Of a stretch of 52,750 nucleotides of DNA, positions 8,692-14,873 are shown piece by piece. Under the pieces are notes generated by a model. That model saw only the letters and a program-made list of their open reading frames with translations. It did not search any database and was not told where the DNA came from. The DNA lies in assembly GCA_002049545.1 (NCBI GenBank), contig LLYT01000007.1, positions 1 to 52,750 on the forward strand. Reading direction: 5' to 3'. The stretch comes from Deltaproteobacteria bacterium tcs-42 (GTDB lineage Bacteria > Desulfobacterota > Desulfuromonadia > Desulfuromonadales > Geopsychrobacteraceae). Each line of letters opens with the position of its first letter. Position 1 is the first letter of the stretch. A program made the position numbers and the translations under genes.

Positions 8692-9750
8692 ATGAGTTAC
8701 GTTCTGGAAATAAACAATGTCACCAAAAAATTTGGTGATTTTACAGCCGTCAAGTCGGTCAGTTTCAATGTTGAAGATGGAGGTTTTTTCTCAATTCTTG
8801 GTGGCTCAGGATGCGGGAAAACAACTCTGTTACGTATGATCTCCGGTTTCGAAGATGTCACCGAAGGGGAGTTGCTGATCCGTGGAGAATCGATGGCAGG
8901 AATCCCTCCCGAAAGACGACCGGTCAATATTGTTTTTCAGAACCTGGCACTTTTTCCGATGATGAATGTGGAGAAGAATGTCGCTTTTGGCCTACAACGA
9001 CAAAAACTGCCCAAGAAAGAGGTAAACAACCGGGTGACCGAAATGCTTGAGCGGGTGGGGCTGGTCGGGTTTGAAAAAAAGAAGGTGACCGAGCTTTCCG
9101 GGGGGCAGCGCCAACGGGTGGCAATTGCCCGATCGTTGGTGTTACGACCTTCGATCCTGCTGCTGGATGAACCGCTGGGTGCCCTCGACCGCAAACTGCG
9201 AGAACACATGAAGATTGAACTCAAGGTGTTGCAGCGGGAGATTGGAACCACCTTTATCTATATTACCCATGATCAATCTGAGGCACTGGTGATGAGTGAT
9301 CATGTGGCGGTTATGAACGAGGGGCAGTTTGAACAGATCGATACCCCGAAGAATCTCTATAAAAATCCTGCCACCTCTTTTGTTGCCGGGTTTGTTGGTG
9401 AGAGTAATGAATTTAATATTACCGGTTATGCTGATGGTGAGTTGACCACTGACAACGGCTGCAAACTGGTGAAGCCGGGGCTTGATTTCCAACCGAAGAA
9501 ACTTTTCATTCGCCCTGAAGCGTTTATCCTCGATTCGCCGGAAACGTTACCCGATGTCGCCCTCATCAATACCAGGATAAGGAATATCCTCTTTGATGGT
9601 GCAAACACCAAACTTTCTGTTGTGGTCAAAGAGAGCAGTGATGAAATGTTGATCTCATTACCGCAGAACGCCAAGTTCGACAATCTTCATGATGGAGATG
9701 ATTTACAAGTTGGCATTCATCAAGACGATCTGAAGTGTTATAAAAATTAA
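8692..9750 (+). CDS. ABC transporter ATPase, PotA-like
   Basis: A 352-aa ATP-binding subunit. Walker A GGSGCGKT is at residues 37-44, the ABC signature LSGGQRQR at 135-142 and Walker B with D159-E160 (LLLDEP). The switch histidine lies in YITHDQSEA. The C-terminal ~110 residues are the TOBE-like regulatory domain of spermidine/sugar importers. ATG 8692 follows GGGAGA at a suitable distance; an upstream in-frame start at 8653 lacks one. It powers the two permeases encoded next, with 16 bp to the first. Confidence 0.92.
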   Translation: MSYVLEINNVTKKFGDFTAVKSVSFNVEDGGFFSILGGSGCGKTTLLRMISGFEDVTEGELLIRGESMAGIPPERRPVNIVFQNLALFPMMNVEKNVAFGLQRQKLPKKEVNNRVTEMLERVGLVGFEKKKVTELSGGQRQRVAIARSLVLRPSILLLDEPLGALDRKLREHMKIELKVLQREIGTTFIYITHDQSEALVMSDHVAVMNEGQFEQIDTPKNLYKNPATSFVAGFVGESNEFNITGYADGELTTDNGCKLVKPGLDFQPKKLFIRPEAFILDSPETLPDVALINTRIRNILFDGANTKLSVVVKESSDEMLISLPQNAKFDNLHDGDDLQVGIHQDDLKCYKN

Positions 9751-9766
9751 AGGGTGAGTCATGAAA

Positions 9767-10615
9767 AAACGTAGCGGCACATTTTATCTGCTGATGGTTC
9801 CAGTACTCCTGTGGTTGATGCTGCTGATTGTTATCCCTCATCTCGACATGGTTTACCGGTCATTCCGTTTTGAAACCGATGATTGGGAGATGGTCTTCTC
9901 CCTGAACAACTATCTGACCTTTTTCCGGGATCAGATCTACTGGCTCACCTTTGTCAAAACGGCACTTTACTCCATCGGGGTCACCTTTCTCGCTTTTGTG
10001 GTGACTTTCCCGGTCGCCTTCTATCTGACCAAGGTGGTGGGAAAACAGTACAGCAGTTTCATGACCCTGCTGCTGCTGATTCCAATCTGGATCGGTGAAC
10101 TGGTCACCGTTTACGGCTGGATGATTCTGCTGCGTGATAACGGTGTGATCAATACGTTTCTGATAAATATCGGGATAATCAATGAACCGATTGAGATGCT
10201 TTTTACCAACTTCAGTATGACCATCGGGTTGCTCTATATGTCGATGCTCTTCATGATTGTGCCGATGATGTCGGCACTCGACAGTCTTGATGACAGTCTT
10301 ATCGAGGCGGCCAGTGATCTGGGTGCTTCTAAATGGACTATTTTCAGCAAAATCATTATTCCCTACACAACTCCGGGAATTGTCTCGGGAGGAATCATCG
10401 TCTTCATGCTGGTCATAGGTGATTACGTTGCCCCAAATATTCTCGGTGGAAAGAGTTCCCTCTGGTTTACCGAACAGATCTACAACAAATTTCTGATGTC
10501 ATTTAACTGGAACGAGGGGGCAGCTTTCGGCTTCCTGCTGTTGGGGCTCTCTTCTGCGATTGTCTGGGTAGCGCTTAAACTCTCCGGGCAGAAACTGGAA
10601 AAGGTGGGATCATGA
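9767..10615 (+). CDS. ABC transporter permease, PotB-like
   Basis: Inner-membrane permease with about six helices. The EAA loop that contacts the ATPase is visible (IEAASDLGASKWTIFSKIIIPYTTPGI in part, near residues 180-205). It resembles PotB of spermidine importers. The start is uncertain within a few codons: the frame opens at 9761 with ATG, reading MKKRSG; the coordinates given begin two codons in only to mark that uncertainty and the ATG at 9761 is the natural start, preceded by GGGTGAG. It overlaps the next permease by 4 bp (ATGA), indicating coupled translation. Confidence 0.85.
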   Translation, partial: KRSGTFYLLMVPVLLWLMLLIVIPHLDMVYRSFRFETDDWEMVFSLNNYLTFFRDQIYWLTFVKTALYSIGVTFLAFVVTFPVAFYLTKVVGKQYSSFMTLLLLIPIWIGELVTVYGWMILLRDNGVINTFLINIGIINEPIEMLFTNFSMTIGLLYMSMLFMIVPMMSALDSLDDSLIEAASDLGASKWTIFSKIIIPYTTPGIVSGGIIVFMLVIGDYVAPNILGGKSSLWFTEQIYNKFLMSFNWNEGAAFGFLLLGLSSAIVWVALKLSGQKLEKVGS

Positions 10616-11472
10616 TTCGCTCGTTACCCTGTTCACGCACTTACTCGGCGGTTTACCGTTTCTATATCACCCTTTTCTACATATTTTTGATCATGCCACT
10701 GATTACGATCTGTGTGCTTGCTTTTAACGACTCCAATTTTATTGCCCTGCCGTGGAAAGGGTTTTCCCTGGACTGGTTTTTCGCCAATACTAATGAACGG
10801 CTGGGTCTGTTTAAAGATGTCGATCTGATGTTGAGTGTCTGGACGAGTATTAAGACCGGTTTTTTTGTTGCACTCTTTTCTACTCTTATCGGTACCATTG
10901 CTGCGTTACTGTTTGAGGAAGAAGAGTTCCGTTTCAAGGGACCACTTTATTTTCTGGCCATCTCTCCGTTGGTTATCCCGGGGGTGGTTCTGGGTCTTTC
11001 CATCCTCCTCAGCTCAACCAATGCCGGAACTTATCTTGAAGCGACTTTCGGGCTCGATGTTGAACTGCTGCGTCCGAGTTTCTGGTTGGTGGTGATCGGT
11101 CAATTCTCTTTCGGTGCTACCTATGTGATGTTGCTGGTAAGCGCGCGACTGAAAAAGTTTGATCGAACTCTTGAAGAGGCGGCTTTGAGCCTGAGGGCGA
11201 CACGTTTGCAAGTGATCTGGTTGATTACTGTACCGTTTTTGCGTCCGGCGATTATCGGTGCTTTTGTGGTCGCTTTTCTGCTCAGTTTCTCCAACATCAA
11301 TACCACCATTTTTCTGGTCGGTTCCGATCCGACTTTGCCGGTGGATCTCTACGCGCGGATCAAGTTCAGCTCCACCCCGGTTCTCAATGCAGTCTCATTC
11401 ATGATCGTCGCTTTTGTCTCGCTGGCCGCGATTTTCGGTTTTGTCAATAACCAGAAGAATGGTAACAGTTAG
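10612..11472 (+). CDS. ABC transporter permease, PotC-like
   Basis: Second inner-membrane permease, 286 aa, with about six helices and an EAA loop (LEEAALSLRATRLQVIWLIT region, near residues 184-205). It pairs with the PotB-like subunit to form the translocation pore. The ATG at 10612 overlaps the preceding stop codon, and the stop at 11472 is two bases before the start of the phosphodiesterase gene, so all belong to one operon. Confidence 0.9.
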   Translation: MIRSLPCSRTYSAVYRFYITLFYIFLIMPLITICVLAFNDSNFIALPWKGFSLDWFFANTNERLGLFKDVDLMLSVWTSIKTGFFVALFSTLIGTIAALLFEEEEFRFKGPLYFLAISPLVIPGVVLGLSILLSSTNAGTYLEATFGLDVELLRPSFWLVVIGQFSFGATYVMLLVSARLKKFDRTLEEAALSLRATRLQVIWLITVPFLRPAIIGAFVVAFLLSFSNINTTIFLVGSDPTLPVDLYARIKFSSTPVLNAVSFMIVAFVSLAAIFGFVNNQKNGNS

Positions 11473-11474
11473 CC

Positions 11475-12269
11475 ATGCTGATCGCCCATATCAGCGATTT
11501 CCATATCGCCGCACCGGGGGAAAAGGCTTATGGAGTTGTTCCGACAGCGGAGAATCTGGCCCGATGTGTCGACCATATTAACCAGGTTCAGCCGGCGGTT
11601 GATCTGGTTCTGGTTACTGGTGATATCACAGCCAATGCATTGCCTGAGGAAGCACTACGTAGTGCAAAGTTGCTGGCTCATCTCAAGATGCCCTTCTATA
11701 TTGTTCCCGGTAATCATGATGAGTCGGAGCAACTCTGGTCAGTTTTTGCTGAAAAAGGTTGCCCGGCCATAAAGCCTGATTTTGTCAACTATGCAGTCGA
11801 TGACTATCCCATCCGTTTTATCGCCCTTGACAGCACTGTCGCCGGAGAACCGGGTGGAGAGATCTGCGCTGATCAGGCCGTTTGGTTGGATGAACAATTA
11901 GCGGCAGCAGAAGGAAAACCTGTAATTATTTTCATGCACCATCCGCCGATCAAATGCGGTGTACTTGAAACTGATGAAGATGGCTTTGTCGGGGCTGATC
12001 TGCTGGGAGAGGTTGTTGAAAAATATAACAATATTGAACGCATCCTCTGTGGTCATATCCACCTGAATACCCATGTTCGCTGGTGTGGAACTGTGGTGAG
12101 TATCGCACCCAGCATGGGGTTGCAACTCCTTCTTGATCTGACCATGAAACTTCCTTCCAGCTTTATCAAGGATGCTCCTGCTTATCTGCTTCACTACTGG
12201 TCTCCAGAGCAGCAGCTCATTTCTCATGCAGTCTCTCTCCACGAGACGCAAGGTCCTTATCAGTTTTAA
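11475..12269 (+). CDS. gpdQ: GpdQ-like metallophosphoesterase (putative glycerophosphodiesterase)
   Basis: A 264-aa cytoplasmic calcineurin-like phosphodiesterase. The di-metal ligands fall at D8, H10, D50, N80, H156, H194 and H196, which is nearly the numbering I recall for the glycerophosphodiesterase GpdQ of Enterobacter (D8, H10, D50, N80, H156, H195, H197). The opening (LIAHISDFH, GEKAYG) and the C-terminal region also resemble GpdQ. It should release glycerol-3-phosphate from glycerophosphodiesters imported by the transporter encoded just upstream. Two bases separate it from the PotC-like gene. A cyclic-nucleotide phosphodiesterase (CpdA-like) is the main alternative, but the context and start region favour GpdQ. 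Confidence 0.8.
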   Translation: MLIAHISDFHIAAPGEKAYGVVPTAENLARCVDHINQVQPAVDLVLVTGDITANALPEEALRSAKLLAHLKMPFYIVPGNHDESEQLWSVFAEKGCPAIKPDFVNYAVDDYPIRFIALDSTVAGEPGGEICADQAVWLDEQLAAAEGKPVIIFMHHPPIKCGVLETDEDGFVGADLLGEVVEKYNNIERILCGHIHLNTHVRWCGTVVSIAPSMGLQLLLDLTMKLPSSFIKDAPAYLLHYWSPEQQLISHAVSLHETQGPYQF

Positions 12270-12380
12270 CCACCCTGATTACATTGCGGCATGGATTGAT
12301 TAATCATTGACCTTTTCTATAGCTTTGGTATTCTCCTGACGGAGGGGCAGGCTTGCAATATTATATTCAGGAGAGGCTCT

Positions 12381-13322
12381 ATGGCGCGAAAACCCCGCTT
12401 ACATTTCCCCGGTGCTGTCTATCATGTCACCCTCCACGGTAATGGCAATCAACCCGTTTTTCTGGATGCGACCGATTACACCCGATTTCTGTTGCTGATC
12501 CAGGAAGGGATTGAGAAGTTTGGTCATAAAATCCACGCATACTCTCTGCAATCGAACGTTCTTCAATTGGTGGTTGAGGTCGACGAAGTTCCTCTCTCAC
12601 GAATCATGCAGCAACTCGGGTTTCGCTACACCCGCTGGTTTAACGACTGGCACCAGCAGGCCGGCCATCTGTTTCAGGGACGCTACAAGGCGATTTTGAT
12701 CGATCCTGAAGAGTACTTGTTGGAGCTGGTCCGCGAAATTCACCTTGCTCCGGTTCGCAGTGGACGGGCAAATGCGCCGATGAATTATCTGTGGAGCAGT
12801 CACCTTGCCTATTGCGGCCGGGAAAAAGTGCTCTGGTTGACGACCGGGAGAACCTACCTGCAAGTCGAAGAAACTGGAATTCGCGCCCTGATGAAATTCC
12901 ATGCTTATGTCAATGACGGATCAGCCGAAGAGGCCAGGGTTGATTTCGGTCGCGGGAGTGTGTATGACCCGCGTATCCTGGGTGATGAAGAATTTGTTCG
13001 TGGAGTGATGAAGCTTTCGCGACAGAAGTACCAGCCCAGAATTAATCCCGAAAAAGTTTTTCGCGTTGTCCTGGAGCGTTATAAACTGACCGAAGAAGAA
13101 TTGGCAGCACCGGGGAAAAATCGTCACCATTCCGAGGCACGAGCCTATCTGGCGTGGCTCTACCTGGAAACCGGTTGTGCGACCATGACCGACCTCGGTG
13201 AGCGTCTCGGGCGTGATGTCTCCTCCCTCAGTTCTGCAGTGCGGCGGTTGCAGGTGAAAGCCAAGCAAGATGAGAAAGTGGTTGAAAAGTACCAGAAATT
13301 GATGAATCGGATACGACGTTGA
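12381..13322 (+). CDS. Y1/HUH transposase-like protein with lost catalytic motifs and C-terminal HTH
   Basis: A 313-aa protein with the N-terminal fold of IS200/REP-associated Y1 transposases (opens PRLHFPGAVYHVTLHGNGNQ; GHLFQGRYKAILID at about 95-108). The HUH metal motif, usually NHVH after the central strand, reads N59-V60-L61-Q62, and the catalytic tyrosine of the usual RYIHLNPVR motif is E119 (REIHLAPVR). A C-terminal helix-turn-helix resembling DnaA domain IV follows (about 255-300: LGERLGRDVSSLSSAVRRL). The frame is open over its full length, so it is probably a domesticated DNA-binding protein rather than decaying transposon. An AGGAG box precedes ATG 12381. It lies directly before trmO (5 bp). 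Confidence 0.8.
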   Translation: MARKPRLHFPGAVYHVTLHGNGNQPVFLDATDYTRFLLLIQEGIEKFGHKIHAYSLQSNVLQLVVEVDEVPLSRIMQQLGFRYTRWFNDWHQQAGHLFQGRYKAILIDPEEYLLELVREIHLAPVRSGRANAPMNYLWSSHLAYCGREKVLWLTTGRTYLQVEETGIRALMKFHAYVNDGSAEEARVDFGRGSVYDPRILGDEEFVRGVMKLSRQKYQPRINPEKVFRVVLERYKLTEEELAAPGKNRHHSEARAYLAWLYLETGCATMTDLGERLGRDVSSLSSAVRRLQVKAKQDEKVVEKYQKLMNRIRR

Positions 13323-13327
13323 AAGAT

Positions 13328-13819
13328 ATGGATAATCTTCAGTTGACCCCCATTGGCACGATCAAAACCCCCTATCAGGACAATGCACCCTACCAGCCCG
13401 TTGATACCGATGATCAGGAGTTTTGTCTGCAATTAAAACCTGAATATGCAGCTGGCTTGAAAGATCTCGATTCTTTTACTTATATCTATGTTCTTTATTT
13501 TATTGACCGATTGAAGACCACCCCAACAATGGACGTTTCTCCCCCGTGGGCTGTCGGTCAACAGGTTGGCCTGTTTGCCAGTCGCTCTCCAGTCCGCCCC
13601 AACCCCATCGGCCTGAGTGTTGTCAGAATCAAAAAGGTCATCGGAAATCAGGTTTACACTTCCGGGCTCGATGTGTTTGACGGCACCCCATTACTCGATA
13701 TCAAGCCCTATATTAACGATCTCGACAGTAAATGTGATGCAAATAACGGTTGGGTTCAGGATTTTGATGAGGATGAACACTTAGCTTTACATATTCAGGG
13801 GATTCCACACGATTATTGA
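13328..13819 (+). CDS. trmO: tRNA (N6-threonylcarbamoyladenosine37-N6)-methyltransferase TrmO
   Basis: A 163-aa protein of the TrmO/TsaA (YaeB-like) family, which uses S-adenosylmethionine to methylate t6A37 of threonine tRNAs. The family signatures are clear: the N-terminal PIGTIKTPY, the central SRSPVRPNPIGLSVVR, and DGTPLLDIKPYI near the C terminus. It is the compact form, lacking the extra C-terminal domain of the E. coli enzyme (235 aa). ATG 13328 is chosen over a TTG at 13319; it lies 5 bp after the stop of the HUH-like gene, so the two may be co-transcribed. Confidence 0.9.
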   Translation: MDNLQLTPIGTIKTPYQDNAPYQPVDTDDQEFCLQLKPEYAAGLKDLDSFTYIYVLYFIDRLKTTPTMDVSPPWAVGQQVGLFASRSPVRPNPIGLSVVRIKKVIGNQVYTSGLDVFDGTPLLDIKPYINDLDSKCDANNGWVQDFDEDEHLALHIQGIPHDY

Positions 13820-13833
13820 CCTGGTCAGGTGCC

Positions 13834-13906
13834 GTAGGGGCACCGCCTGCTGCGCCCAGATTGTAGAGATATCCTGTAGGGGCGAACCTATGTGTTCACC
13901 CTGATT
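13834..13906. repeat. REP-like palindrome pair upstream of the RAYT gene
   Basis: Two GTAGGGG-headed units (from 13834 and from 13876) separated by GATTGTAGAGATATC. The first 40 bp (13834-13873) recur with three mismatches at 14629-14668 downstream of the transposase gene. The second unit (GTAGGGGCGAACCTATGTGT) recurs inside the transposase gene at 14327. These are the hallmarks of REP/BIME elements moved by RAYT transposases. Confidence 0.75.
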
Positions 13907-13964
13907 GCTAAATGTAGAATATGATCTATAATGTTTTTTGATTGAATGTTCGCGAGGGGGGAGT

Positions 13965-14057
13965 ATGAAAGCAGAAAATAAGAGTACAGAAATATCAGAG
14001 CGCATGGGTAATTATCCGTGCGCTTTTTCAATTTTGGTAATAGGCGTGCTGCAATGA
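13965..14057 (+). CDS. 30-codon upstream reading frame coupled to the RAYT gene
   Basis: A short frame (MKAENKSTEISERMGNYPCA and ten more residues) begins at ATG 13965 after an unusually strong GAGGGGGGAG box and ends in a TGA that overlaps the ATG of the transposase (ATGA at 14054-14057). It runs through a hairpin with a T-run (13999-14029). I know no family for it. A leader peptide that couples translation to the transposase, or merely its displaced ribosome entry site, are both possible. Confidence 0.4.
   Translation: MKAENKSTEISERMGNYPCAFSILVIGVLQ
13999..14029 (+). terminator. terminator-like hairpin before the transposase gene
   Basis: AGCGCA at 13999-14004 pairs with TGCGCT at 14019-14024, with additional GG/CC pairing inside, and TTTTT follows. 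It lies within the 30-codon upstream frame, so translation of that frame could open it. It may hold down transposase expression by attenuation. Confidence 0.5.
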
Positions 14058-14632
14058 AATTTAATCCCGATATCCACCACCGGCATTCGATCCGGTTACG
14101 CGGGTACGATTATTCGACAGCTGGATTTTATTTTGTGACGATCTGTGTCCAAGGACGCGAATGTTTGTTGGGTGAAATTGTCGATGGCGAGGTGGTATTG
14201 AATGATGCCGGAGGGATGGTGGATTATTGGTGGCATGAGTTGGCCAATAAATTTCCGACTGTGGAATTAGACCACTATGTCATTATGCCCAACCATTTCC
14301 ACGGGATCATCATTTTACAACCACTCGTAGGGGCGAACCTATGTGTTCGCCTTGATGCAGATTTGCCGGAATTTCCGGGCGGACACACAGGTCCGCCCCT
14401 ACCGAGGATGGTTCAATGGTTCAAAACAATGTCTACCAATGCATATATACACGGTGTCCATCACCACAATTGGTCATCATTTCCCGGTAAATTATGGCAA
14501 CGCAATTATTACGAACGGATCATCCGCAATGAAAACGAATTGAACCAGATCCGGCAATATATCCATCACAATCCGGTAAAATGGGATATTGATGCTGAAA
14601 ATCCGGCCAACCACCAGAAAAATATATTGTAG
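14054..14632 (+). CDS. REP-associated tyrosine transposase (RAYT)
   Basis: A 192-aa single-strand DNA transposase/nickase of the Y1 HUH class, which recognises REP hairpins. The start MKFNPDIHHRHSIRLRGYDY is typical of one RAYT group. The metal-binding HUH motif is intact (H81 and H83 in MPNHFHG), as is the catalytic tyrosine Y169 (QYIHHNPVKW). Residues about 92-117 are encoded by a REP-like element inserted in frame (14327-14402). The stop codon TAG lies in the GTAGGGG head of the next REP unit. Forty-bp direct repeats flank the gene. It appears functional. Confidence 0.85.
   Translation: MKFNPDIHHRHSIRLRGYDYSTAGFYFVTICVQGRECLLGEIVDGEVVLNDAGGMVDYWWHELANKFPTVELDHYVIMPNHFHGIIILQPLVGANLCVRLDADLPEFPGGHTGPPLPRMVQWFKTMSTNAYIHGVHHHNWSSFPGKLWQRNYYERIIRNENELNQIRQYIHHNPVKWDIDAENPANHQKNIL
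14327..14402. repeat. REP-like element inside the RAYT coding sequence
   Basis: A 76-bp stretch begins GTAGGGGCGAACCTATGTGT and ends GTCCGCCCCTAC, with internal stems (GGCGAAC/GTTCGCC and GGGCGGAC/GTCCGCCC). It matches the flanking REP units and sits, without breaking the frame, in the loop after the HUH motif. In effect the transposase gene carries a copy of its own substrate. Confidence 0.8.
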
Positions 14633-14693
14633 GGGCGCCGCTTGCTGCGCCCTGATTGTAGAGATATCAGGGGCGGTCCCCTGTGCCCGCCCG
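14629..14693. repeat. REP-like palindromes downstream of the RAYT gene
   Basis: The first 40 bp repeat the unit at 13834-13873 with three mismatches, then a second hairpin follows (GGGGCGG...CCGCCC type, 14669-14693). The TAG in its GTAGGGG head is the stop codon of the transposase. The region may also insulate the cas operon from upstream transcription. Confidence 0.7.
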
Positions 14694-14783
14694 GTTCATG
14701 GGAAATGGCATGTGATTTTTTTGAAATAGTGTGACTTATTCTGACACGGTGGGGTGGTAGGGTGTTTGGTAGGAGGCAGGTTG

Positions 14784-14873
14784 ATGAAATTTTATGCACA
14801 TTCAACTGACAACCCGGATAAATCTGATTGGCAGCCCCTTGAGAATCATTTGGAGGCAATATGGATGCGATAG
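14784..14873 (+). pseudogene. out-of-frame remnant resembling a Cas3 N terminus
   Basis: A 29-codon frame with its own AGGAGG box (14771-14776) starts at ATG 14784 and reads MKFYAHSTDNPDKSDWQPLE and nine more residues before a stop. This looks like the first ~25 residues of type I-C Cas3 proteins (YAHS..., DWQPL..HL). It overlaps the real cas3 start by 13 bases in another frame. cas3 itself already has its own HD-domain entry helix, so this is probably the leftover 5' end of an earlier, different cas3. A functional leader peptide is an alternative. Confidence 0.5.
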
